A program made the position numbers and the translations under genes. Of a stretch of DNA of 64,000 bases, positions 56,445 through 64,000 are shown in pieces. Source of the stretch: Ancylobacter crimeensis (GTDB taxonomy: Bacteria; Pseudomonadota; Alphaproteobacteria; Rhizobiales; Xanthobacteraceae); contig NZ_JALKCH010000004.1 in NCBI RefSeq assembly GCF_023016805.1, forward strand, positions 310,001-374,000, read 5' to 3'. Under the pieces are notes generated by a model, which worked only from the letters and a program-made list of their open reading frames with translations, was not told the DNA's origin and searched no databases. How positions within the stretch are numbered: the stretch's first letter is position 1; every line of letters begins with the position of its first letter.

Positions 56445-57503
56445 ATGACCCGCTCCAGTTCCGCGGTGCGCGAGAGCCTTTGCCGCGCCGACAAGCCCTA
56501 CAGCCCTGGCCGCCGGCTCCTTGGCCGCCGGCTCGCCCTGTTCGCCGCCGGCGCGCTTGCCGCCTTCGCCTTTGCCGGCAAGCCGGCACAGGCGCAGGAG
56601 TTTCCCACGCGCGCCATCACCATGGTGGTGCCCTTCGCCGCGGGCGGGCCCACCGATACGGTGGCCCGCCTGATCGCCGAATCGATGTCGAAGAGCCTCG
56701 GCCAGCAGGTGGTGGTGGAAAATGTCGGCGGCGCCGGCGGCACCCGCGGCGCCGGGCAGGTCGCGAAGGCGACGCCGGACGGCTACACCGTGCTGGTGCA
56801 CCATATCGGGCAGGCGACCTCGGCCACGCTCTATCGCAAGCTCGCCTACAACGTGCTGACCGACTTCACCGAGATGGGCCTCATCACCGACGTGCCCATG
56901 ACGATGATCGCGAAGAAGGACTTCGCGCCGACCTCGATTCCCGAGCTCATCGCCTATGTGAAAGAGAACAAGGACAAGATCGTCTACGGGAATGCCGGCG
57001 TCGGCTCGGCCTCGCATCTGTGCGGCATGCTGTTCATGTCCGCGCTCGATACCCAGATGACCACCGTCCCCTATCAGGGTACCGGACCGGCGATGAACGA
57101 CCTCGTCGGCGGCCAGATCGACCTGATGTGCGACCAGACCACCAACACCACCGGCCAGATCAAGTCCGGCAAGGTGAAGGCCTATGGCGTGACGACGCCG
57201 GCCCGCGTGAAGTCGCTGCCCGATCTGCCGACCTTCGACGAGGCCGGGCTGAAGGGCTTTGAGGTCGCGGTGTGGCACGGCATGTATGGGCCCAAGGGCG
57301 TACCGCCGGAGGTGGTGGCCAAGCTCAACGGCGCGCTGAAGGCGGCGCTGCAGGATCCAAAGGTGATCGCCCGTTTCGCCGACCTCGGCACCGAGCCGGT
57401 GGCCCTCGATCGCGCCACCCCCGAGGTGCACAAGGCCTTCGTCGCCTCCGAGGTCGCGAAGTGGAAGCCGGTGATCGAGAAGGCCGGCGTCTTCGCCGAC
57501 TGA
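56445..57503 (+). CDS. Tripartite tricarboxylate transporter, periplasmic binding protein (TctC/Bug family)
   Basis: 352 residues. A signal peptide (residues 28-50, RLALFAAGALAAFAFAGKPAQA) follows an unusual 27-residue polar stretch. The mature Bug-family domain opens with FPTRAITMVVPFAAGGPTDTVARLIAE. The short pyrophosphate-like loop VVVENVGGAGGTRGAGQVAKA and the C-terminal PPEVVAKLNGALKAAL helix are typical. Ligands are usually di- or tricarboxylates. GGGAGGAG lies just upstream. It is the first gene of tctCBA. Confidence 0.93.
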   Translation: MTRSSSAVRESLCRADKPYSPGRRLLGRRLALFAAGALAAFAFAGKPAQAQEFPTRAITMVVPFAAGGPTDTVARLIAESMSKSLGQQVVVENVGGAGGTRGAGQVAKATPDGYTVLVHHIGQATSATLYRKLAYNVLTDFTEMGLITDVPMTMIAKKDFAPTSIPELIAYVKENKDKIVYGNAGVGSASHLCGMLFMSALDTQMTTVPYQGTGPAMNDLVGGQIDLMCDQTTNTTGQIKSGKVKAYGVTTPARVKSLPDLPTFDEAGLKGFEVAVWHGMYGPKGVPPEVVAKLNGALKAALQDPKVIARFADLGTEPVALDRATPEVHKAFVASEVAKWKPVIEKAGVFAD

Positions 57504-57612
57504 TGCCGGCCTGAACCGTCCCGCGCCGGGCGCGCCGGCGCGGGGCGAAAGCGCTCAAGGCGCTGCCAGAACCCTCGCGAATGAGGGCGTCACCGAAAAG
57601 GAGGGAAGCGGC

Positions 57613-58089
57613 ATGGAGCGCTTCGTGAGGAATCCCAAGGATGTCGGGGCCGGCATCCTGCTGATCGGCCTTGCGGCCATGTTCGGCATTCTCTCGCTCG
57701 ACCTGCCGATGGGCAGCGCGGTGCGCATGGGACCGGGCTATTTCCCGCTGGTGCTCTCGGGGATCCTCGGCGTTCTGGGGCTCATCGTCTTCATCGGCGG
57801 GCTGCGCTTCGCCGACGAGGGCGAGCCGATCCGCCTCGCCGCCCTGCCGTGGCGCGGCCTGGTGCTGGTGACGCTGGCGGTGGTGGTGTTCGGCGTCGGC
57901 ATCCGCCCGCTCGGCCTCGGGCCGGCGATGGGGCTGGCGGTGTTCATCTCCGCCATGGCGAGCCGGCGCTTCCATCTCGCCTCCGCGCTGGCGATGACCG
58001 GGCTGATGGTTCTGTTCGCCTGGGCGGTGTTCATCAAGGGGCTCGGCCTGCCGCTGCCCATGCTCGGCCCGCTGCTCGGCGGCTATTGA
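57613..58089 (+). CDS. Tripartite tricarboxylate transporter, small membrane subunit (TctB)
   Basis: A 158-residue membrane protein with four predicted helices (LLIGLAAMFGILSLDLPMG; FPLVLSGILGVLGLIVFIGGL; RGLVLVTLAVVVFGVGI; then a Leu/Met-rich helix). Length and layout fit TctB. It has GGGAAG upstream and lies 10 bases before tctA. Confidence 0.92.
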   Translation: MERFVRNPKDVGAGILLIGLAAMFGILSLDLPMGSAVRMGPGYFPLVLSGILGVLGLIVFIGGLRFADEGEPIRLAALPWRGLVLVTLAVVVFGVGIRPLGLGPAMGLAVFISAMASRRFHLASALAMTGLMVLFAWAVFIKGLGLPLPMLGPLLGGY

Positions 58090-58099
58090 GGCTCGGTTC

Positions 58100-59599
58100 A
58101 TGGACATTCTTTCCAATCTCGAGCTCGGCTTCTCCGTCGCGCTGACCCTGCAGAACATCCTCTACTGCTTCATCGGCGTGCTGCTCGGCACGCTGATCGG
58201 CGTGCTGCCGGGCCTCGGCCCGGTGGCGACCATCGCCATGCTGCTGCCGATCACCTTCGGCCTGCCGCCGGTCTCCGCGCTGATCATGCTCGCGGGCATC
58301 TATTACGGCGCGCAATATGGCGGCTCGACCACGGCGATCCTCATCAACCTGCCGGGCGAAAGCTCCTCCGTCGTCACGGCGCTGGACGGCTACCAGATGG
58401 CGCGGCAGGGAAGGGCCGGGGCGGCGCTCGCCACGGCGGCGCTCGGCTCCTTTTTCGCCGGCACGGTTGCGACGCTGCTGCTGGCGCTGTTCGCCCCGCC
58501 GCTCGCCGATCTCGCGCTGAAGTTCGGCCCGCCGGAATATTTCGCGCTGATGGTGCTCGGCCTCGTCGCCTCGGTGGCGCTGGCCTCGGGCTCGGTGATG
58601 AAGGCGCTCGCCATGGTGGTGCTGGGCATCCTGCTCGGGCTCGCCGGGCAGGACGTCTACACCGGCATCCCGCGCTTCACCTTCGACATCACCGACATCG
58701 CCGACGGCATCGAGTTCGTGGCGCTGGCCATGGGCGTGTTCGGCCTCGGCGAACTGATCCGCAACCTGGAGGACGAGCACGGCCGCACGGTCGGGGTGCA
58801 GAAGGTCACCGGGCTGATGCTGACCAAGGCCGACTTCAAGGCCATCGTGAAGCCGGTGCTGCGCGGCACGGTGCTGGGCTCGCTGCTCGGCATCCTGCCG
58901 GGAGGCGGGGCGATCCTGTCCTCCTTTGCCGCCTATTCGATCGAGAAGAAGCTTTCCAAGACCCCGCAGCGTTTCGGCCGCGGCGCCATCGAGGGGGTGG
59001 CCGCGCCGGAGAGCGCCAACAATGCCGGCGCGCAGACCTCGTTCATCCCCATGCTCACCCTCGGCATACCGTCGAACCCGGTGATGGCGCTGATGATCGG
59101 CGCGCTCATCATCCAGGGCATCGTGCCGGGGCCGAATGTCGTGAACGAGAAGCCGGACCTGTTCTGGGGCATCATCGCCTCGATGTGGATCGGCAACCTC
59201 ATGCTGGTGCTGCTGAACCTGCCGCTGATCGGCATCTGGGTGCGGCTGCTCACCGTGCCCTATCACGTGCTGTTCCCGCTGATCGTCGGCTTCTGCTGCA
59301 TCGGCGTCTACAGCGTGAACAACAACGCCTTCGACGTGTACGCCATGGCCCTGTTCGGGGTGTTCGGCTACGTGCTGGCGAAGCTGGAATGCGAGCCGGC
59401 GCCGCTGCTGCTGGGCTTCATCATCGGGCCGATGCTGGAGGAATATCTGCGCCGCGCCATGCTGATCTCGCGTGGCGATCCCATGGTGTTCGTCACCCGC
59501 CCGCTCTCGGCGACCCTGCTGGCGCTGGCGGTGCTCGCGCTCGTCGTCGTGCTGCTGCCGTCGGTGCGCAAGACCCGTGACGAGGCGTTTCGCGAATAG
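58100..59599 (+). CDS. Tripartite tricarboxylate transporter, large membrane subunit (TctA)
   Basis: 499 residues with about eleven helices. The TctA signature GVLPGLGPVATIAMLLPITFGLPP lies near residue 35 and GGSTTAILINLPGESSSVVTALDGYQMA near 72, with a repeat of the LPGGGAILSS type at about 270. Substrate binding in TTT systems is by TctC; this subunit conducts the solute with a cation. Its stop codon lies within a terminator-like hairpin. Confidence 0.95.
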   Translation: MDILSNLELGFSVALTLQNILYCFIGVLLGTLIGVLPGLGPVATIAMLLPITFGLPPVSALIMLAGIYYGAQYGGSTTAILINLPGESSSVVTALDGYQMARQGRAGAALATAALGSFFAGTVATLLLALFAPPLADLALKFGPPEYFALMVLGLVASVALASGSVMKALAMVVLGILLGLAGQDVYTGIPRFTFDITDIADGIEFVALAMGVFGLGELIRNLEDEHGRTVGVQKVTGLMLTKADFKAIVKPVLRGTVLGSLLGILPGGGAILSSFAAYSIEKKLSKTPQRFGRGAIEGVAAPESANNAGAQTSFIPMLTLGIPSNPVMALMIGALIIQGIVPGPNVVNEKPDLFWGIIASMWIGNLMLVLLNLPLIGIWVRLLTVPYHVLFPLIVGFCCIGVYSVNNNAFDVYAMALFGVFGYVLAKLECEPAPLLLGFIIGPMLEEYLRRAMLISRGDPMVFVTRPLSATLLALAVLALVVVLLPSVRKTRDEAFRE

Positions 59600-59628
59600 G
59601 GGGGCTGTGGATTATTTCGCCCCCCTAT
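59596..59628 (+). terminator. Candidate terminator of tctCBA
   Basis: A 10-bp perfect stem (ATAGGGGGGC / GCCCCCCTAT) with a 13-nt loop overlaps the tctA stop codon. There is no T-run, so it is tentative. Confidence 0.5.
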
Positions 59629-59656
59629 GGACAGGCCGGAAAGGCTTTGCTACATC
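59628..59656 (+). promoter_or_regulatory. Candidate promoter of tRNA-Lys
   Basis: TGGACAG (59628-59634) and GCTACATC (59649-59656) are 14 bases apart. GCTACATC fits the Caulobacter housekeeping -10 consensus GCTANAWC at every position. Confidence 0.55.
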
Positions 59657-59694
59657 GCCGCCACTCGCGGTGGCGACGCCACCTAGACCGGTTC

Positions 59695-59770
<76 letters not shown>

Positions 59771-59999
59771 TCGTCTCGATGGATGCCGAACCGGTCCCAG
59801 GCGGGATGCAGATATCTCCCCCATTTCTCTGATCAGCGTCGTATCTTTCTGCCGCACCGCGCTGCTTTGTCGCCGTGATCGGCGGATCATCCTGCCATTC
59901 ATCCTGCCATCGCCCCGGCCTTGCCTCGGCGGAATGAGGCCGGCCGGCATCCGGGCGCGGGCCGATGCGCCGGAGGCCTCGCCACCCTATATGTCGACA

Positions 60000-60029
60000 G
60001 GAGCCCCTCACCTGATCGCAAGGGGCTCC
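60000..60029 (+). promoter_or_regulatory. 9-bp hairpin upstream of the zinc-ribbon gene
   Basis: GGAGCCCCT pairs exactly with AGGGGCTCC across a 12-nt loop. It could be the terminator of the upstream transcript or hold a ribosome site (AGGGG) of an ATG at 60032 in closed form. No T-run follows. Confidence 0.5.
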
Positions 60030-60106
60030 GCATGCAGATAACGAAAGCGTCTTCCGCTCGCGAGCGCCCATCGCCTTCGCGGAATGTTCCGGCCGGAGAG
60101 AGATTC

Positions 60107-60316
60107 ATGCTGTGCGCCGAATGCCTGAGGTGCGGACGGCGGTCGATGCTCGGCCGGCCCTCCGCGATGCTCGCCGATCACCGTTCCGACCGTGCCGCAG
60201 AGCCGCTGCCCGAGGGCCAGAGGCTGCGCTGCGACATGTGCGGGGGACGTCGCGTCAAGCTGCGGCGGGTGGCGAGCCCGGCGGAACTCGTCGCCTTCAT
60301 CGCCGGGCGGCGCTGA
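60107..60316 (+). CDS. Small zinc-ribbon-like protein
   Basis: 69 residues with CAECLRCG near the N-terminus and CDMCGG at about residue 43, forming a likely four-cysteine zinc ribbon, and a basic C-terminal segment. I recognise no defined family. GGAGAGAG lies a few bases before this ATG, which I prefer to an ATG at 60032 (94 residues) whose ribosome site lies inside a 9-bp hairpin. The longer version cannot be excluded. Confidence 0.6.
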   Translation: MLCAECLRCGRRSMLGRPSAMLADHRSDRAAEPLPEGQRLRCDMCGGRRVKLRRVASPAELVAFIAGRR

Positions 60317-60429
60317 AAGGCGCGGGGCGCGGGCTTTCGAGTGAACGATTTCTCCCGTGGCACGTTGTCCGCGCGAAGAGGGACGCCCGTGCGGGGCGCC
60401 CCGCGCTGCTCTACACAGGAGGCAATCCC

Positions 60430-60645
60430 ATGGCGAATGTGACGGATCTCGGCCGCAAGGCGAAGCAGGACGGCGAGGATCTGATCGATTCCGCCTCGCG
60501 CGCGGCCGACCGCATGGCCGACAAGGCCGACGACGCGCTCGACGATCTTGCCGACGAGATGCAGCCCGAGCGGCGTTATTCGTTCCACGCGCTGGTGGCC
60601 GCGGGCCTTGCCGGCTATGTCGTGGGGCGGCTTTTCAGCAATTGA
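60430..60645 (+). CDS. Small amphipathic protein with C-terminal membrane helix (ElaB/YqjD-like layout)
   Basis: 71 residues. A charged helical stretch (about residues 5-45) is followed by a short hydrophobic segment HALVAAGLAGYVVGRLF. This is the layout of ElaB/YqjD/DUF883 proteins, which bind ribosomes and the inner membrane in stationary phase, but I infer this from layout only. AGGAGG lies 7 bases before the ATG. Confidence 0.72.
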   Translation: MANVTDLGRKAKQDGEDLIDSASRAADRMADKADDALDDLADEMQPERRYSFHALVAAGLAGYVVGRLFSN

Positions 60646-60765
60646 CCGGCCGCGGGCGGTTCGAGGTGCGGCGCGGCCAAGGGCCCACGCACCGGATCGT
60701 CCGCCGGCTTTTCCCGGGGGCAGAACGACACGTCTGGCCGCCGATGCGGCCGGGGGAGAGACAAG

Positions 60766-61656
60766 ATGCAGACGCTGACCGTCCGCCATGTGACGCAGTA
60801 CAATTACGCCAATCCGGTCGTGTTCCATCCGCACAAGCTGATGCTGCGGCCGCGGGACAGCCATGACCTTCGCCTCGTCGACGCCGAGCTGACGCTCTCG
60901 CCGGCCGGTTCGGTGCGCTGGCTGCACGATGTGTTCGGCAATTCGGTCGCCATCGTCGACTTCGCCGAACCGTCCAACGAGCTGCGCATCGAGAGCGTGC
61001 TGACGATCGAGCGCTATGGCACCGGCGGGCTGAATTTCGAGCTGGACGAATCCGCGCGGACCTACCCCTTCGTCTATTCGACGGACGACCGCGCCGATCT
61101 CGGCCGGATGCTGGAGTGCCATTACCCGGATCCGGCCGGCGAACTGGCGGCGTGGGCGCAGAGCTTCGTCGCCTCGCGGCCGACCGACACCATGGCGCTG
61201 CTGATGGACATCAATAACGGCATCCGCAACAGCTTCGCCTATCAGGTGCGCAACGAGCAGGGCACGCAGCCGCCGCTCGAGACCCTGCGGCTCGGCTCCG
61301 GTTCGTGCCGCGACTTCGCGCTGCTACTGATCGAGGCGGCCCGCTCGCTCGGCTTCGGCGCCCGTTTCGTGACCGGCTATCTCTACGACCCGGCGCTGGA
61401 CGGCGACGATGTGGGCATCGTGGGTGCGGGTGCGACCCACGCCTGGGCTGATATCTATCTGCCGGGCGCCGGCTGGGTGGAGTTCGACCCGACCAACGGC
61501 ATCGTCAATTGCGACAGTCTCATCCGCATCGCGGTGACGCGCGATCCGTCCCAGGCGGTGCCGGTGGGTGGCGGCTTCACAGGCATGGTCGGTGATTATC
61601 TCGGCATGACGGTGGATGTCTCGGTGCGTTCGCATCCGGTGCTGATGGCCGCGTGA
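60766..61656 (+). CDS. Transglutaminase-like family protein
   Basis: 296 residues. An N-terminal beta domain (TVRHVTQYNYANPVVFHPHKLMLRPRD) precedes a transglutaminase core with catalytic Cys in LRLGSGSCRDFALLL (about residue 181), His in GATHAWADIYLPG and Asp in WVEFDPTNG. Bacterial members act as proteases or transamidases; several sit beside PABA/glutamylation-type systems, which are absent here. No signal peptide was seen, so it is cytosolic. The role is unknown. Confidence 0.9.
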   Translation: MQTLTVRHVTQYNYANPVVFHPHKLMLRPRDSHDLRLVDAELTLSPAGSVRWLHDVFGNSVAIVDFAEPSNELRIESVLTIERYGTGGLNFELDESARTYPFVYSTDDRADLGRMLECHYPDPAGELAAWAQSFVASRPTDTMALLMDINNGIRNSFAYQVRNEQGTQPPLETLRLGSGSCRDFALLLIEAARSLGFGARFVTGYLYDPALDGDDVGIVGAGATHAWADIYLPGAGWVEFDPTNGIVNCDSLIRIAVTRDPSQAVPVGGGFTGMVGDYLGMTVDVSVRSHPVLMAA

Positions 61657-61821
61657 GGGCGCCGCACCCCGTCATCGAGCCGGAGCCGAAGGGAGGCCCG
61701 GCATCGTCTCTGATCGGGGCGACCTCCTTCACGGCAGGTGACCGCTTCCGGGGAGGGCGCTGCGCCCCCGCAGGCCAACGTCGGCTATGACAGGCCGCGG
61801 GGGACGCGCTAGGCTCCCCTC

Positions 61822-62244
61822 ATGAGCGATTCCACACTCCCGCCTGCGTTTCCGCCGCCAAGCTTCCACATGGTACCCGGCGCGCCGACGCCCGTGGCGC
61901 CCTTCAGTCATTGCGTGAAGGTCGGTCCGTGGCTCTTCGTCACCGGCCAGATGCCGACCGATCCGGCGGACGATTCCGCGCCGCTGCCCGAAGGCATCGA
62001 GGCGCAGACCCGTCGGGTGATGGACAATCTGGTTCTGGTGCTGGAAGGCGTCGGCTACGGGCTGGCCGATGTGGTGCAGGCGCGGGTCTACATCACCGAA
62101 TTCAAGCGCGATTATCCCGGCATGAACGCCGTGTACCGCTCCTATTTCGCCGAGGGCCGCCTGCCTGCGCGCACCTGCATCGGCGTGACCGGGCTGGCGC
62201 GCGATGCGCTGGTCGAGGTCGATTTCGTCGCCTACCGCCCCTGA
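61822..62244 (+). CDS. RidA family protein
   Basis: 140 residues of the YjgF/YER057c/UK114 family. Conserved pieces are PFSHCVKVGPWLFVTGQMPTDP, VLEGVGYGLADVVQARVYITEFK and ARTCIGVTGLARDALVEVDFVAYRP with the catalytic-pocket Arg. RidA proteins hydrolyse reactive enamine/imine intermediates from PLP enzymes. This variant has a longer loop with a few extra residues before MNAVYRSYF. Another subfamily (Rid2-7) is possible. Confidence 0.9.
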   Translation: MSDSTLPPAFPPPSFHMVPGAPTPVAPFSHCVKVGPWLFVTGQMPTDPADDSAPLPEGIEAQTRRVMDNLVLVLEGVGYGLADVVQARVYITEFKRDYPGMNAVYRSYFAEGRLPARTCIGVTGLARDALVEVDFVAYRP

Positions 62245-62258
62245 GGACCGCAGAAAGC

Positions 62259-62285
62259 GCCGGCTGCGGGGTTTTCGCAGCCGGC
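62259..62285. terminator. Terminator hairpin between convergent RidA and ene-reductase genes
   Basis: A 9-bp perfect stem (GCCGGCTGC / GCAGCCGGC) with a 9-nt loop GGGGTTTTC. There is no T-run outside the stem. Confidence 0.55.
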
Positions 62286-62320
62286 TGGCAGTTGTCCCGC
62301 TTGCCCGGCCCGGGCAGCCG

Positions 62321-63421
62321 TCAGGCCGCCTGTGCGTCCAGCGCGGGATAGGTGGTGTAGCCGGTCGCGCCTCCGCCATAGAGGTGGTCGCGGTCGATCT
62401 CGTTCAGCGACGCGCCGCGGCGCAGGCGCTCCACGAGGTCGGGATTGGCGATGAAGGGGCGGCCGAAGGCGACAAGGTCCGCCTCGCCCTTTGCCAGCAC
62501 TTCGTCCGCCATGGCGCGGTCGTAGCCGTTGTTCACCAGCCAGGTCCCGTGGAAGCGCGTGCGCAGGGCGTGGAAGTCGAAGCCCGGCACCACGTCGCGC
62601 GGGCCGCCGGTGGCGCCCTCGATGATGTGGACGTAGACCGGCTTCAGCGCGTCCAGAACATCGACCACATGGCCGAACAGCGCGGCGGGATCGCTGTCCG
62701 AGATACCGTTGGCCGGCGTCACCGGCGAGATGCGGATGCCGACGCGGTGCGCGCCGATCGCCGCGATCACGGCCTCCATCACCTCCTTGAGGAAGCGGGT
62801 GCGGTTCTCGATGGACCCGCCATAGGCGTCGGTGCGCTGGTTGGAGCCGTCGCGCAGGAACTGGTCGATCAGATAGCCATTGGCGGCATGAATCTCGACG
62901 CCGTCGAAGCCGGCCTCGATGGCGCAACGCGCGGCGTGGGCGAAGTCCTGCACGATGCCGGGGATTTCCTCCAGCGTCAGCGCGCGAGGCGTGTCCACGT
63001 CACGGAAGGCGTTGTCGACGAAGGTCTTGGTCTCGGCCCGGATGGCCGAGGGGGCCAGCGGCGCGCCGCCATCGGGCTGCAGCGAATGATGCGAGACGCG
63101 CCCGACATGCCAGAGCTGCAGGAAGATGCGCCCACCCTTGGCGTGGACGGCGTCGGTGACGCGGCGCCAGCCGGCGACCTGCTCCGGCGTGTAGCAGCCG
63201 GGGGTGTCCTGATAGCCCTGCGCGGTGGCGGACACCTGCGTCGCCTCGGCGACGATGAGGCCGGCGCTGGCGCGCTGCCCGTAATATTCGGCCATCAGCT
63301 CGGTGGGCACCAGCCCTTCGCCCGCGCGGTTGCGGGTGAGGGGGGCCATGACGATGCGGTTGGAAAGGGTGATGTCGCCAAGGACGTAGGAATCGAACAG
63401 GGAAGGCGCGTTTTCGCTCAT
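62321..63421 (-). CDS. Alkene reductase, old yellow enzyme family
   Basis: 366 residues of the NemA/OYE family. FMN/substrate motifs are IVMAPLTRNRAGEGLVPTELMAEYYGQRASAGLIVAEAT, the HAAN pair for carbonyl binding in GVEIHAANGYLIDQFL, and the RTDAYGGSIENRTRFLKEV FMN loop. It uses NADPH to reduce activated C=C bonds, quinones or nitro compounds. It is convergent with the RidA gene. Confidence 0.94.
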   Translation of the reverse strand: MSENAPSLFDSYVLGDITLSNRIVMAPLTRNRAGEGLVPTELMAEYYGQRASAGLIVAEATQVSATAQGYQDTPGCYTPEQVAGWRRVTDAVHAKGGRIFLQLWHVGRVSHHSLQPDGGAPLAPSAIRAETKTFVDNAFRDVDTPRALTLEEIPGIVQDFAHAARCAIEAGFDGVEIHAANGYLIDQFLRDGSNQRTDAYGGSIENRTRFLKEVMEAVIAAIGAHRVGIRISPVTPANGISDSDPAALFGHVVDVLDALKPVYVHIIEGATGGPRDVVPGFDFHALRTRFHGTWLVNNGYDRAMADEVLAKGEADLVAFGRPFIANPDLVERLRRGASLNEIDRDHLYGGGATGYTTYPALDAQAA

Positions 63422-63492
63422 GCGGGATCTCCCGTGAAGGATTTTATCGGACGCGACTTATGTGCGCCGCAGCGCATCCGCCAGACCCTGGG

Positions 63493-63546
63493 CGAAAAAG
63501 AATTGCCGGCCCTGCATATCCGCCACAGGGGCGGGGCAGGGCCGGC
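63493..63546 (-). terminator. Rho-independent terminator of the RND permease gene
   Basis: An 11-bp perfect stem (GCCGGCCCTGC / GCAGGGCCGGC, 63505-63515 and 63536-63546) with an inner CCGCC/GGCGG stem. On the minus strand it is followed by AATTCTTTTTCG. It lies 41 bases after the RND stop codon. Confidence 0.85.
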
Positions 63547-63586
63547 GACGATGCGACGATGACGGAAAGGGGACGCCCCACCTTCC

Positions 63587-64000
63587 TCAGTGGGCGGTGC
63601 CCTGCGAAGGGGCGGAGGGCGTCGAGGAAGCGGCCGGCGCCTTCTTCTTCCGACGGCCGAGCCCGGCCATCCAGCGCGTCACCACGTAGAAGGTCGGGGT
63701 GAATAGCAGGCCGAACACCGTCACGCCCAGCATGCCGAAGAACACCGCCGTGCCCAGCGCCTGCCGCAGCTCGGCGCCGGCGCCGGTGGCGATCACCAGC
63801 GGGACCACGCCGAGGATGAAGGCGAGCGAGGTCATGATGATCGGCCGCAGGCGCAGCTGCGCGGCCTCGGTCGCGGCCTGGAAGCGGTCGCGGCCCTGGT
63901 CCTCGAGCTGGCGCGCGAATTCCACGATGAGGATCGCGTTCTTCGCGGCGAGGCCGATGAGCACGATGAAGCCGACCTGGCTGAGAATGTTGTTGTCCAT
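63587..64000 (-). CDS. RND multidrug efflux permease, C-terminal fragment (HAE1/AcrB family)
   Basis: Cut by the right window edge. The 137 visible residues are the last membrane segments of an AcrB-type RND pump: QVGFIVLIGLAAKNAILIVEFARQL, then LRLRPIIMTSLAFILGVVPLVIATGAGAELRQALGTAVFFGM and the final helix GLLFTPTFYVVTRW. The extreme C-terminus is Lys/Ala/Ser-rich. The first visible Met is internal; the true start lies beyond the window. Confidence 0.93.
   Translation of the reverse strand: MDNNILSQVGFIVLIGLAAKNAILIVEFARQLEDQGRDRFQAATEAAQLRLRPIIMTSLAFILGVVPLVIATGAGAELRQALGTAVFFGMLGVTVFGLLFTPTFYVVTRWMAGLGRRKKKAPAASSTPSAPSQGTAH

Overview
The window is high-GC chromosomal DNA with tightly packed genes and many GTGA, ATGA or TGATG overlaps. 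Several traits point to an alphaproteobacterium of the order Hyphomicrobiales (Rhizobiales): a split metH next to metF, an ArsR-methyltransferase fusion regulator, an OpgC-type glucan acyltransferase, TctABC and BMP-type transporters, and DUF559 genes with palindromic repeats. A Xanthobacteraceae-like host (Ancylobacter/Starkeya type) is only a guess. I see no phage, plasmid backbone, insertion sequence, CRISPR array or rRNA. The content is mostly housekeeping and metabolic, with some accessory pieces.

Region by region. 1-7 kb: 3' end of ettA with a terminator, tam, a VOC protein, an MltB-type lytic transglycosylase, prmB and an O-methyltransferase. 7-10.7 kb: a minus-strand cluster of a DUF308 membrane protein, an OpgC-family acyltransferase and two paralogous SGNH proteins, one of which lacks its catalytic residues. 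11-13.5 kb: a MOSC protein, an L,D-transpeptidase and trmO. 13.6-20 kb: a methionine-cycle operon (ArsR-methyltransferase regulator with a perfect operator palindrome, metF, split metH) interrupted by a DUF559 gene bracketed by REP-like palindromes. 20-24 kb: amidase, pdxY, PhzF and a NUDIX-like protein. 24.3-30.4 kb: a nucleobase/nucleoside BMP-type ABC transporter with cytosine deaminase behind a strong sigma-54 promoter match. 30.5-36.4 kb: a PAS-GGDEF-EAL protein, a PACE efflux protein, an MBL hydrolase, lepA, a YegP protein and a PRC-barrel protein. 36.5-45 kb: mepA, a GMC oxidoreductase, a second MltB protein, a DUF3750 protein, mntH with two Fur-like operators, malonyl-CoA decarboxylase and uppP. 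45-50 kb: cfa, then a TetR regulator divergent from an EmrAB-type pump with two operators between them. 50-56 kb: leuA behind a leucine-rich leader peptide, a serine hydrolase, and the pabB-pabA-pabC operon. 56.4-59.6 kb: tctCBA. 59.7-64 kb: tRNA-Lys(CTT), two small proteins, a transglutaminase, a RidA protein, an ene-reductase and the 3' end of an RND pump gene.

Functional themes are envelope and peptidoglycan maintenance (two MltB proteins, an L,D-transpeptidase, MepA, UppP, OpgC/SGNH, Cfa), one-carbon and methionine metabolism plus p-aminobenzoate supply (metF, metH, pabABC), and nitrogen salvage. The items most worth a second look are the OpgC/SGNH/pseudo-SGNH cluster, the repeat-bracketed DUF559 gene, the leuA leader peptide, and the operator pairs at mntH and emrAB.
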